A stretch of 64,000 nt of DNA from Stenotrophomonas sp. UBA7346 (GTDB taxonomy: Bacteria; Pseudomonadota; Gammaproteobacteria; Xanthomonadales; Xanthomonadaceae). Each line of letters begins with the position of its first letter. Positions within the stretch are counted from its first letter, which is position 1. The notes beneath the pieces are model-generated. The model did no database searches and was not told the DNA's origin. It worked only from the letters and a program-made list of their open reading frames with translations. The DNA is taken from the NCBI GenBank assembly GCA_002471015.1, contig DKPB01000018.1:87259-151258 (forward strand), written 5' to 3'. Shown here piece by piece: positions 8,587 to 17,233 of the stretch. The position numbers and the translations under genes are program-made.

Positions 8587-9417
8587 ATGCTGCGTGCAAT
8601 TCTTCTGCTGCTCTGCCTACTCCCCTGCGGTGCGCTGCGTGCAGCGGCGCCACCCCTGATGCTGGCCAGCACCTGGCAGGACGGCCCCGATGTCAGCCAG
8701 TACCTGGTCAGCGAAAAACTCGATGGTGTCCGTGCGCGCTGGGACGGCCGCGTCCTGTGGACTCGCGCCGGCCACCGCATCCATGCACCTGCCTGGTTCA
8801 CCGACGGCTGGCCCAGCCAGCCACTGGATGGCGAACTGTGGCTCGCGCGCGGACAATTCGATGCCACCAGCGCCCTGATCCGCGCCGCCATCGACGACGA
8901 CGCGCGCTGGCGCGCACTGCACTTCATGGTCTTTGACCTGCCCGCCTCCGCAGAGGGCTTCGAAGCGCGACATGCGCGCCTGCGCGTGCTCATCAACGGC
9001 GGTGCAAACCCCTACCTGCGCCTGATCGAGCAACGGCGGCTTGCCGATACCGAAGCCCTGCACCGGCATCTGCGCAGCATTGTCCAGGCCGGTGGCGAAG
9101 GCCTGATGCTGCACCATCAGGACAATCGCTACAGCCCCGGCCGCAGCGCCGGCCTGTTCAAGCTGAAGCTCTACCAAGACGCCGAAGCCCGCGTCATCGG
9201 TCATGTGCCCGGCAAAGGCAAGTACGCCGGCAAGGTCGGCGCGCTGCTGGTGCAGACCGAGCAAGGCGCCCGCTTCCGTATCGGCAGCGGCCTGACCGAT
9301 GCCCTGCGCGACAGCCCGCCGCCACTCGGTGTGCAGGTAACTTACCGCTACAACGGGCTCACCGTGCACGGGCTACCCCGCTTCCCGCGTTTCGTCCGTG
9401 TACGTCACGAACCTTGA
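8587..9417 (+). CDS. periplasmic-type ATP-dependent DNA ligase (Lig E-like)
   Basis: A 276-residue minimal DNA ligase. Residues 1-20 are a signal peptide (hydrophobic core AILLLLCLLP). Motif I is SEKLDGVRA with adenylated Lys44; motif III-like HFMVFDLP, motif IV EGLMLH and motif V LFKLKLYQDAEA follow, then an OB-fold ending in RFPRFVRVR. The nucleotidyltransferase core and OB-fold are complete; there is no zinc finger or extra DNA-binding domain. Such Lig E enzymes seal nicks and are thought to work in the periplasm, perhaps on incoming DNA. It stands alone, with no competence gene nearby. Confidence 0.88.
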   Translation: MLRAILLLLCLLPCGALRAAAPPLMLASTWQDGPDVSQYLVSEKLDGVRARWDGRVLWTRAGHRIHAPAWFTDGWPSQPLDGELWLARGQFDATSALIRAAIDDDARWRALHFMVFDLPASAEGFEARHARLRVLINGGANPYLRLIEQRRLADTEALHRHLRSIVQAGGEGLMLHHQDNRYSPGRSAGLFKLKLYQDAEARVIGHVPGKGKYAGKVGALLVQTEQGARFRIGSGLTDALRDSPPPLGVQVTYRYNGLTVHGLPRFPRFVRVRHEP

Positions 9418-9513
9418 GACCCACCGCCCCCGCGCTGCCCTCGACCTTCCCTGCCAGCTTCCCACCCGTCGCGCGATGGGGTGCAATATGCGGGACCACT
9501 GGACAGGGACACC

Positions 9514-10131
9514 ATGCGCTACCAAGGCCGATTGCAGGACTGGAACGATGACAAAGGCTATGGCTTTGTCACCCCCAATGGAGGTGGCGAGCGCGCCTTC
9601 GTGCACATCAAGGCCTTCGAGCAGCGAACGCAGCGCCCGGTGGACGGCCAGCTGATCAGTTACGGGGTACGCAAGGACACGCGTGGCCGGGTCAATGCAA
9701 CGGCCATCCGCCTCGCCACGGGCACTGCCGGCACCAAGCCGGCGCCGGCGAAACCCGTTGCCTTCACTGCCAGGCTGCCGCACGTATTCCTTGGCTTGGC
9801 GGCATTGCTGTGCATAGCCACGCTATGGGCGCTGCGCCGCCTCCCCGACTGGTCCCTGCCATTGTTCGGCTGCATGAGCATCATCGCCTTGGGGTTCTAC
9901 CTGCATGACAAGGGTGCCGCCGCTCGCAACCAGCGACGCACACCGGAGAACACCCTGCACCTGATCGCCTTGCTGGGCGGCTGGCCCGGCGCACTGATCG
10001 GCCAAGGACTGTTCCGCCACAAGACCAGCAAACGCAGCTTCCAGGCGATTTTCTGGCTCACGGTGGTACTCAATCTCGCGGCCCTGGCGCTACTGGCGCG
10101 TGGCTTCGGCGGGGGAACCCTCAGCCTGTAA
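9514..10131 (+). CDS. cold-shock domain fused to DUF1294 membrane domain
   Basis: A 205-residue two-domain protein. Residues about 1-66 are a cold-shock domain with the RNP1-like DKGYGFVTP and a second strand RAFVHIKAF, so it may bind single-stranded nucleic acid. The C-terminal half (about 85-203) has four hydrophobic helices and the DUF1294 signature LIALLGGWPGALIGQGLFRHKTSK. The start at ATG 9514 begins exactly at the cold-shock domain; an upstream in-frame start at 9481 adds 11 residues of no family character. The function of CSD-DUF1294 proteins is unknown. Confidence 0.88.
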   Translation: MRYQGRLQDWNDDKGYGFVTPNGGGERAFVHIKAFEQRTQRPVDGQLISYGVRKDTRGRVNATAIRLATGTAGTKPAPAKPVAFTARLPHVFLGLAALLCIATLWALRRLPDWSLPLFGCMSIIALGFYLHDKGAAARNQRRTPENTLHLIALLGGWPGALIGQGLFRHKTSKRSFQAIFWLTVVLNLAALALLARGFGGGTLSL

Positions 10132-10330
10132 TCCACCCGACGCATGCGATCCTGGCGGCACCGCCGGCAACAAGCGGCCATGCCCGGGCGGCCCCACCGC
10201 CGGATCGCTCAGCCGCCGCCTTTCCCGCCGTCCTGACATGCCCCGGCAGCGCCTTGCCAAAGCCGCTACCCTGCGCGCAGCAGAAGGTCACTGCAGGCAC
10301 ACGCCCCCAGTTCACCAGAGGACGGCATTG

Positions 10331-10792
10331 ATGCTCAGGATTCCCGCAATCGCGGCACTAGTGCTGTTGATGTCCTGTGACAGAAGCGCGCAGCATCAAC
10401 CCGCCCCACGCATGCACAACGCCGCCGTCTCCGGGACGCAGGTCGATGACAGCTTCCTGGATAGGCTGGATGGCAACTGCCGTGCCAGCAAGGTCCAGCC
10501 CGTGGCGTTGAACGACCGTGAGCACTGTTTTGCCACAGCGCTTTCGGCCCATTGCAACCCGACCAATGATTGCCTGGTCACCTGTCTGGTTTCCGGGCAG
10601 GCCCGCGACATCGGCGGCGGCTGTTGGCACATCTGCTTCCAGGACGCGCACAGCTATGCCCACTATCAGGAACCGTCGTCAGCGGCCCGGTGCAGGTCCC
10701 TCGACCACAATGCCCGACCGACGAAGATGTTCACACCAGGCGCGATACGCCATATCCCATCGCAGTCTGCACGGAAGGAAGCCATTCGATGA
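10331..10792 (+). CDS. cysteine-rich putative lipoprotein, unknown function
   Basis: A 153-residue protein I do not recognise. The N-terminus is a short hydrophobic stretch ending LLMSCDRS, a plausible lipobox with Cys16. The middle holds a dense cysteine pattern: NCRAS, HCFAT, AHCNPTNDC, CLVTC and GGGCWHIC, that is, two CxxxC pairs and a GGGC element, which suggests several disulphides in the periplasm. The C-terminal 40 residues look disordered and basic. It overlaps the next gene by ATGA, so the two are probably made together. Confidence 0.6.
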   Translation: MLRIPAIAALVLLMSCDRSAQHQPAPRMHNAAVSGTQVDDSFLDRLDGNCRASKVQPVALNDREHCFATALSAHCNPTNDCLVTCLVSGQARDIGGGCWHICFQDAHSYAHYQEPSSAARCRSLDHNARPTKMFTPGAIRHIPSQSARKEAIR

Positions 10793-11151
10793 TTCAGGGA
10801 CTGGGGTTCTGCGTGATCTACCGTGCCAAGGTGCATCCTGACAAGGAAGCCAGATATATCACGGCATGGTCGGCACTGACCGCATTGATCAGGCAACACC
10901 GCGGCGGCCTTGGCTCGCGCCTGCACAAAGGCAGCGATGGCATCTGGTATGCCTACGCGCAATGGCCGAGTGCAACCGCACGGGACCAGGCGTTCTCATT
11001 GCCCTGCGTGGACCCTGCCGCGCAGTCGGAGATGGATGATTGCATCCTCGAGCGTCTGCCGGAGATCAGGCTTGAACCGATGGCCGACCAACTGGTGCCG
11101 GTATCCGAACGGCTGGCCGGTGGCCTGCCCGGACATGGCCCTGGCCAGTAG
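10789..11151 (+). CDS. antibiotic-biosynthesis-monooxygenase-like (dimeric alpha/beta barrel) small protein
   Basis: A 120-residue soluble protein. The first 95 residues have the order of the ABM/dimeric alpha-beta barrel fold: a strand (FCVIYRAKV), a helix (KEARYITAWSALTALIRQH), a strand with GSRLHKGSDGIWYAYAQW, then a helix (ATARDQAF). Many such proteins are haem, quinone or monooxygenase-like, and many have no known activity. Start at ATG 10789 overlaps the preceding stop by four bases. Fold assignment is from pattern only. Confidence 0.6.
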   Translation: MIQGLGFCVIYRAKVHPDKEARYITAWSALTALIRQHRGGLGSRLHKGSDGIWYAYAQWPSATARDQAFSLPCVDPAAQSEMDDCILERLPEIRLEPMADQLVPVSERLAGGLPGHGPGQ

Positions 11152-11332
11152 AAACAACGGGCATCCCCGGGCCGGGAATCATTTGCCTCAATGACGGGTA
11201 GCTGGCCCGCATGCACCCCGCCGCAGCTGTACCTGTTCAATCAAAACCAAATCAGATTCATCATGCGGGTCAACGACACTCTCACGCCCGGCAACCACAA
11301 GCCTTACGCCCCAACCCTGGAAGGAACCTCGT

Positions 11333-11566
11333 ATGCCGAATTCCCTGCAAGTGGCAGCAACCCTGCTCGCCTCCTCGACCGGCAATGCAACCGCGCTGTC
11401 GGCCAGCGAAGAAGGCTACAACCTGGGGCTGCGGGTTGGCGCCCAGGTAGGCGCTTTTGTTCACCAGTTCGGCCCCTACCTCGGCGCCCTGGCGCTGGCC
11501 TGCGTCCTGTGGCTCGTATACCGTCGTAGAACAATGCCCAAGCCGGCAAAGGGCAAGGCGACCTGA
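11333..11566 (+). CDS. small single-pass membrane protein, unknown
   Basis: A 77-residue protein with a polar N-terminal half and a clear membrane helix near residues 47-65 (LGALALACVLWLVY), followed by a positive tail RRRTMPKPAKGK, which predicts N-outside/C-inside topology. A good ribosome-binding site (GGAAGGAA) precedes ATG 11333. No family is recognised. It lies between two other small unknown genes. Confidence 0.55.
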   Translation: MPNSLQVAATLLASSTGNATALSASEEGYNLGLRVGAQVGAFVHQFGPYLGALALACVLWLVYRRRTMPKPAKGKAT

Positions 11567-11759
11567 CACCCGCGCGGCCTGCGCCTGGACACTCCGCCCC
11601 AATCGCATGCCCGCGACTTCTGGTGTATGCGGGCCACGTGCAGGCAGGCTGGGACTGGCACAGCGTTGTCGGCCTGGTCTTCACACGGCGGGAAAGCAGC
11701 ACAGCGCCATCCTCAGCCTGCAGCGCGGCAGCCCAGCCCAGCCCCGACAAGGAAGCATC

Positions 11760-12032
11760 GTGACATTCTGGATCGTGACAACCTTCATCAGCGCCCTGTT
11801 GGGACTGGCCAGCGCCGCCTTCTTCCGCCGCACATGGGCCGCACTGCTTTCAGGCGGCCTGTTGGCGCTGCTGCTTGCCCCCTACCTGGGCCTGCGCTTC
11901 GTGCAGGACATCACCGGCCACCATGATGCCCAGGATGGGCTGGCCTTTCTGTTCGGGCCGTTGGTGGCGGTACCGGTCGCCGCGCTTTGCGTCTGTCTCT
12001 CAAAGCACCTGCAACGGCGGCGCGGGCGCTGA
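11760..12032 (+). CDS. small two- or three-helix membrane protein, unknown
   Basis: A 90-residue hydrophobic protein starting at GTG 11760, preceded by AGGAAGC. Helices are predicted at about 3-20, 26-44 and 63-80, with a basic end (KHLQRRRGR). A polar insertion DITGHHDAQDG lies between helices 2 and 3. No family is recognised. It converges on cydC, with only 22 bp between the two stop codons. Confidence 0.5.
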   Translation: MTFWIVTTFISALLGLASAAFFRRTWAALLSGGLLALLLAPYLGLRFVQDITGHHDAQDGLAFLFGPLVAVPVAALCVCLSKHLQRRRGR

Positions 12033-12054
12033 CCCGCATCACACGCTGGACGAC

Positions 12055-13728
12055 TTATTCCCGCAGCAGTACAAGCTGCCCTTGCTGCAGCCGGTATTCG
12101 CGCTGTACTACGCCGGCAGGCAGGCTGTCGTGGGTGATCATCAACAGGCTGCGCTGCCCCATTGCGGCCGCCAGATCGTTCAGCAAAGCATGCGCCGTGT
12201 CCACATCCAGACCTTCGGTGGGCTCATCCAGCACCATGATCGGGGCCTTGCGCAACAAGGCGCGCGCCAGTGCCAGGCGACGTGCCTGCCCGGCCGACAT
12301 GGTCGCACCGTTCTCGCCAACCCAGGCGGACAAGCCGCCCTGCTGCTGCGCCCAGGCAGCCAGCTTCACCTGCTCAAGGACTGCCCACAGTATCTGTTCG
12401 CTGGCATCCGGATCCCCCAGGCGCAGGTTCTCTGCGATGCTGCCGGCAAATACCGGCGCGCCCTGCGGCAACCAGGCGATCTGCCGATACCAATCGTCCT
12501 GAGCAAACCCACGAAGATCGGCGCCGCCGTAGCAGACCGTCCCCTGCTGCGGGTCCCATAGCCGCAGCAACAAGGCGGACAACGTGGTCTTGCCACAGCC
12601 GCTGTCGCCACGTATGGCGATACGCTCGCCCGGGGCCAGGGTCAGGTCGACCCCGTCCAGCAACCGACGGGGCTCCCCCGGCCAGGCGAATACCACCTGC
12701 TGGAATACCAGCGGTTGTGCCTGGGCTGGAACCGGGCAAGGCTGCGCCGGGTCCTCGACTGTCGGTGCCTGATCCACGATCTGGCCGAGCCGTCGCCCAG
12801 CCACACGCGCCGACTGCAGCGCCTGCCACGCAAGACCGCTGCCAGCCGCTACTTCCAGCAGGGCAATGGTCAGGAACACCAAGCTGGCGGCGTAAGGTGC
12901 CGGGACGGTGCCGGCAGCATAGGCGGACAGGGCCAACCACAGCATCGCCAGCAGGCCCAGCCCGGCAATGGCCGAATGCAGGACGTTGCCGGCGATCAAG
13001 CGGCGGCGGCGGCGCAGGTCGCTGCGTGCCAGCTGCTGCGCGGCCGCGTCCACGCGCAGGGTCCAGTCATCACGCGCGTCCAGTGCCGTCAGGTCAGCCG
13101 CACCTTCCAGCCCCTCGAAGGCCAGGGTACGCAGTTCCGCCCGTTGCTGGGCCCGCTTGGCCTCGCCTGCACTGCCACCGCGCACCGCCACCGCCGGCAC
13201 ACCAAAGCCGACCAATGCGGCCAGCACCAGCAGCAACACGGCTGCAGGCCAATGGATCAGCGCGGCAGCCGCGACCGTGGCCACGGCGATACCGGCCAAC
13301 GCCAGCAGGGGGCTGATGGCACGCACCATCAAACCATCCACCTCACTGATATCGGTGATCAGGCGTGCCAGCAGTTCACCCGTGCGGCTGCTGCCCAGCC
13401 GCGCCGGCGCCAACGGCAGCGCCCGCTGGAAGAACCAGACCCGCAGGTCGCGGGCGATGCGCAGGGTAACGTCGTGCCCCACCAGCTTCTCGAAGTAGCG
13501 CGAAGCAATGCGGGCCATGGTGAGCGCGCGGATACCCGCCGACGGCGAGAAGAAATTGAACGTACCCGCCATGCCCAGCAACCCGGCCAGGGCCGCCGCG
13601 GTAAGAAAGCCACCGGACAGGCCCAACAAGCCCACCCCGGCCAGCATGGTGGTCAACAGCAGCAAGGTGGCCAATACCAGGCGCCAGCGGTGCCGTTTGA
13701 ATACATCGCGCATCGTCAGGGTGCTCAT
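12055..13728 (-). CDS. cydC: cysteine/glutathione ABC exporter subunit CydC
   Basis: A 557-residue fused ABC half-transporter: six membrane helices in residues about 15-300, then the ATPase domain with Walker A GDSGCGKTT, a signature MSAGQARRLALARALL and Walker B IMVLDEPTEGLD. CydDC exports thiols (cysteine, glutathione) to the periplasm and is needed for assembly of cytochrome bd. The signature has Ala where LSGGQ has Gly, a minor deviation. Its start overlaps the cydD stop by four bases. The partner oxidase genes lie divergently just upstream of cydD. Confidence 0.94.
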   Translation of the reverse strand: MSTLTMRDVFKRHRWRLVLATLLLLTTMLAGVGLLGLSGGFLTAAALAGLLGMAGTFNFFSPSAGIRALTMARIASRYFEKLVGHDVTLRIARDLRVWFFQRALPLAPARLGSSRTGELLARLITDISEVDGLMVRAISPLLALAGIAVATVAAAALIHWPAAVLLLVLAALVGFGVPAVAVRGGSAGEAKRAQQRAELRTLAFEGLEGAADLTALDARDDWTLRVDAAAQQLARSDLRRRRRLIAGNVLHSAIAGLGLLAMLWLALSAYAAGTVPAPYAASLVFLTIALLEVAAGSGLAWQALQSARVAGRRLGQIVDQAPTVEDPAQPCPVPAQAQPLVFQQVVFAWPGEPRRLLDGVDLTLAPGERIAIRGDSGCGKTTLSALLLRLWDPQQGTVCYGGADLRGFAQDDWYRQIAWLPQGAPVFAGSIAENLRLGDPDASEQILWAVLEQVKLAAWAQQQGGLSAWVGENGATMSAGQARRLALARALLRKAPIMVLDEPTEGLDVDTAHALLNDLAAAMGQRSLLMITHDSLPAGVVQREYRLQQGQLVLLRE

Positions 13729-15437
13729 GCTCGCTCCTCCTGCTGCTGCAGATGGGGCTGCAGATCGATCACCTGGTCGGCCCAGCGCATGGCCAGTTGG
13801 CTGTGCGTGGCCATCAGCACGCTGCGACCGCGGGTATGCGACGCCAAGGCCTGCAGCAGGCCGGCCTCGGTCTGTGGATCCAGGAAGGCGGTGGGCTCAT
13901 CCAGCAGGAACAGGTCCGGCTCCAGCAACAGCAAGCGGGCCAGGCCGATACGCCGTGCCTCGCCGCCGGACAGGCCAAAGCCGCGTTCGCCTATCACCGT
14001 ATCCAGGCCCAGCGGCAGCTGGCGGGCAAAGCGCATTACCTGCGCGACCTCGGCGACGGCCTGCAGGCGCGCATCGCTCACCGCCGGGTCGGCCAGGCGC
14101 AGGTTGTCGGCAATGGAGCCATGGAACAGATACGGGCGTTGCCCGGCGTAGCCGATGCGGACACCGTCACGCACCAGCAAGCGTCCTTCCCGCGGCGGCA
14201 GCCAGCCGGCCAAGGTCTCCAGCACGGTGCTCTTGCCACTGCCACTGGGACCGACCAGCGCCAGCCTCTGGCCGTCCGCGATATCCAGCGAAAAATCCCT
14301 CAGCACATCGTGGGCCGCACCCTTCGGGCGCAGGCTTGCCGCCCGCAGGGCCACCATCGGCGCGTGCAGCTGCACGGGCTCGGGGGCTACCAACGGCGCG
14401 GGCGGCGCCACCACCGGCGCTTCACCCGGGTCATCGGCCAACAAACGCTCGACCTCGGCCGCCGCCGCCAAGGCGTTGGCGCGGTCGTGGTAGTGCGCGG
14501 CAAGACGGCGCAGCGGGGCGTAGAACTCAGGTGCCAGCAACAGGCAGAACATGCCGGTGCCCAGGGTGGGCACCGCCGCGTGCAAGGACATCAGGCCCAG
14601 ATAGCTCAGGCCCAGGTACAAGGCCACCATCGCCACGCTGACCGAGGCAAAGAACTCCAGCACGGTGGAGGACAGGAAGGCGATGCGCAGCACCTTCATG
14701 GTGCGCACGCGCACACCGTCTGCCGCCTCCGCAATGCCTGCCAGCTCGGCCTGGCCACGGCCATACAGGCGCAGCAGGCCCAGGCCCTTGATGCGGTCGG
14801 CAAAATGACCGCTCATGCGCGCCAGCTCGCCAAGCTGGGCGCGGCCAGCCGCCTCGGCGCCCCAGCCCACCAGCATCATGAAAAACGGCACCAGCGGCGC
14901 GGTGAACAGGAAAATCAGCGCCACCACCCAGTCCACATAGGCCACCGCGGCAACAATCAGCAGCGGCACCACCACCACTTCCACCCGCACCGGCTGGAAA
15001 CCGGCGTAATAGCCCTCGATGGCGTCGCCATGGGCCAGCAGCAGCTCACCCAGCTCGCCACTGCGCTGACGGCGCAGCCATAGCGGGCCGCGCGCCATCA
15101 AACGGCGATACACCTGCGCGCGCAAGGCCAGCTTGGCGGCATCGGCCACCCGCCCGGCGGCCGCCTGGGCCAACCCGCCCAGCAGGCTGCGCAGCAGCAG
15201 CACCGCTGCCAGCACCCAGAAACCGTGAACCACCTGTACCCAATTCAGTCGTTCCACGACTATGCTCTGGATCAACCAGGCAATGGCGCCGGCCTGCACC
15301 ACCAGCAGCGCACCGGAAACACAGACGGCCAGGGCCGCCAGACGTTGCTGCGACCGGGCCCCTGAGGCCAGCCCCGCCAGCCATTGCTGCTGTTGGCGGC
15401 GCTGCTGGGCGGCGCTGGTAGGTGGAACTTCGCTCAA
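13725..15437 (-). CDS. cydD: cysteine/glutathione ABC exporter subunit CydD
   Basis: About 570 residues. A transmembrane domain (roughly 30-320) precedes an ATPase domain with Walker A GPSGSGKSTVL, signature LSGGEARRIGLARLL and Walker B LFLLDEPTAFLD. It pairs with CydC. The start is uncertain: no ATG lies near the expected N-terminus, and the frame stays open to 15668, which would cross the promoter region and the FNR-type box. The TTG at 15437 (LSEVPPTS) or 15446 fits the family length; I report 15437. Confidence 0.92.
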   Translation of the reverse strand: MSEVPPTSAAQQRRQQQQWLAGLASGARSQQRLAALAVCVSGALLVVQAGAIAWLIQSIVVERLNWVQVVHGFWVLAAVLLLRSLLGGLAQAAAGRVADAAKLALRAQVYRRLMARGPLWLRRQRSGELGELLLAHGDAIEGYYAGFQPVRVEVVVVPLLIVAAVAYVDWVVALIFLFTAPLVPFFMMLVGWGAEAAGRAQLGELARMSGHFADRIKGLGLLRLYGRGQAELAGIAEAADGVRVRTMKVLRIAFLSSTVLEFFASVSVAMVALYLGLSYLGLMSLHAAVPTLGTGMFCLLLAPEFYAPLRRLAAHYHDRANALAAAAEVERLLADDPGEAPVVAPPAPLVAPEPVQLHAPMVALRAASLRPKGAAHDVLRDFSLDIADGQRLALVGPSGSGKSTVLETLAGWLPPREGRLLVRDGVRIGYAGQRPYLFHGSIADNLRLADPAVSDARLQAVAEVAQVMRFARQLPLGLDTVIGERGFGLSGGEARRIGLARLLLLEPDLFLLDEPTAFLDPQTEAGLLQALASHTRGRSVLMATHSQLAMRWADQVIDLQPHLQQQEERA

Positions 15438-15533
15438 GACTGACAACTCAGGTGAAGGAGATCTACGTGATTGTAAGCAAGCCGTACCCCGCCTGCCGGT
15501 CCTGCACCATCGGCGTTGGACAGCCAGCCCACA

Positions 15534-15547
15534 TTGATCCAGATCAA
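15534..15547. promoter_or_regulatory. perfect FNR/Anr-type binding site between cydDC and cydABX
   Basis: The sequence TTGATCCAGATCAA is an exact match to the FNR-family consensus TTGAT-N4-ATCAA. It lies in the 200-bp divergent region, 91 bp before the cydA start and 97 bp before the proposed cydD start. Oxygen-responsive control of the bd oxidase by FNR/Anr regulators is well known, so activation of one or both operons under low oxygen is the likely role. Confidence 0.8.
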
Positions 15548-15637
15548 GGCATTGGCAGGCCTGAACGGGGAGTATCGCTGCCATAGAACCCCTTCCCGCC
15601 ACACCATGACGCCCAATTCCCACGAGGTAACCAGGCC

Positions 15638-17218
15638 ATGATCGACTCAACAGTCGTAGAACTGTCACGTCTACAGTTCGCGCTGACCGCGATGTACCAC
15701 TTCCTTTTCGTCCCGCTCACGCTGGGGCTGTCCTTCATGATCGCGATCATGGAGAGCGTCTATGTGATGACCGGCAAGGATGTCTGGCGCCGCATGACCC
15801 TGTTCTGGGGCGTGCTGTTCGGCATCAACTTCGCCATGGGCGTAGGCACCGGCATCGTGATGGAATTCCAGTTCGGCATGAACTGGTCGTACTACAGCCA
15901 CTACGTGGGTGACATCTTCGGTGCGCCGCTGGCCATCGAGGGCCTGATGGCGTTCTTCCTGGAAGCCACCTTCATCGGCCTGTTCTTTTTCGGCTGGGGC
16001 CGCCTGTCCAAGGTGCAGCACCTCACCGTGACCTGGCTGATGGCACTGGGCACCAACCTGTCGGCGCTGTGGATCCTGATCGCCAACGGCTGGATGCAGA
16101 ACCCGGTGGGTGCGGTGTTCAACCCGGAAACGATGCGCATGGAAGTCGTGGACTTCATGGCCGTATTGTTCAACCCGGTAGCACAGGCCAAGTTCGTGCA
16201 TACGGTCTCGGCCGGTTACGTCACCGGTGCGGTGTTCGTGATGTCGATCAGCGCCTTCTTCCTGCTGCGCAACAAGCACCATGACGTCGCCCGCCGCTCG
16301 TTCGCGGTGGCTGCCGCCTTCGGCCTGCTGTCCTCGCTGTCGGTGGTGGTGCTGGGTGACGAAAGCGGTTACGCCGCCAACGAACACCAGAAGATGAAGC
16401 TCGCCGCGATCGAGGCCATGTGGGAAACCGAGCGCGCACCGGCTGACTTCACCGCCTTCGGCATCCCCAACCAGGAAACCCATCAGAACGACTACGACAT
16501 CAAGATCCCGTACCTGATGGGCCTGATCGCCACCCGTTCGCTGAACCAGCCCATCCCGGGCATCCTGGAACTGGTTGACCGTGCCGAGCACCGCATCCGC
16601 GGGGGCCAGCTGGCCTATGGCGCACTGGAACGCATCCGTGCCGACAAGAACGACGTCGAAGCGCGCGAGATGTTCGACCGCCATTGGCAGGACCTGGGCC
16701 ACGGCCTGCTGCTGAAGCGTTACCGCGAGGACATCCTCAACGCCACCCCGCAGGAAATCTCGCAGGCGGCAATGGACACGGTGCCGCGTGTGGCCCCGCT
16801 GTTCTGGACCTTCCGCATCATGGCGGGCCTGGGCTTCTACCTGATCGCCTTCTTCGCCGTGGCCTTCTACTACTCCTGCCGCCACAACTTCCAGGACAAG
16901 CGCACCTTCCTGAAGATCGCGCTGTGGACGCTGCCGGCACCGTGGATCGCCATCGAATGCGGCTGGTTCATCGCCGAGTACGGCCGCCAGCCGTGGGCCG
17001 TGGAAGGCGTGCTGCCCACGTTCTACGCCGCTTCGGGCCTGGCCCTGCATGAAATCCTGATGACCCTGGCCGGCTTCACCGCGCTGTACACGGTGCTGCT
17101 GATCATCGAAATCAAGCTGATGCTCAAGGCCATCCGCAAGGGCCCGGACGACATCCTGCCCTCGCTGCAGCACAACGCCCCCACCCACGCCTCCAAGCCG
17201 GCCGCTGGCCAGGTTTGA
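15638..17218 (+). CDS. cydA: cytochrome bd ubiquinol oxidase subunit I
   Basis: A 526-residue polytopic protein of the CydA family. The N-terminus ELSRLQFALTAMYHFLFVPLTLG contains the conserved haem-ligand His21; an internal GRQPWAVEGVLPT block and a large periplasmic Q-loop (about 250-380) follow. It oxidises quinol and reduces oxygen to water at the inner membrane with high oxygen affinity. Subunit II and CydX follow in order, so the full oxidase is encoded. An FNR-type box lies 91 bp upstream. Confidence 0.97.
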   Translation: MIDSTVVELSRLQFALTAMYHFLFVPLTLGLSFMIAIMESVYVMTGKDVWRRMTLFWGVLFGINFAMGVGTGIVMEFQFGMNWSYYSHYVGDIFGAPLAIEGLMAFFLEATFIGLFFFGWGRLSKVQHLTVTWLMALGTNLSALWILIANGWMQNPVGAVFNPETMRMEVVDFMAVLFNPVAQAKFVHTVSAGYVTGAVFVMSISAFFLLRNKHHDVARRSFAVAAAFGLLSSLSVVVLGDESGYAANEHQKMKLAAIEAMWETERAPADFTAFGIPNQETHQNDYDIKIPYLMGLIATRSLNQPIPGILELVDRAEHRIRGGQLAYGALERIRADKNDVEAREMFDRHWQDLGHGLLLKRYREDILNATPQEISQAAMDTVPRVAPLFWTFRIMAGLGFYLIAFFAVAFYYSCRHNFQDKRTFLKIALWTLPAPWIAIECGWFIAEYGRQPWAVEGVLPTFYAASGLALHEILMTLAGFTALYTVLLIIEIKLMLKAIRKGPDDILPSLQHNAPTHASKPAAGQV

Positions 17219-17233
17219 GGAAGGAGAACACTC

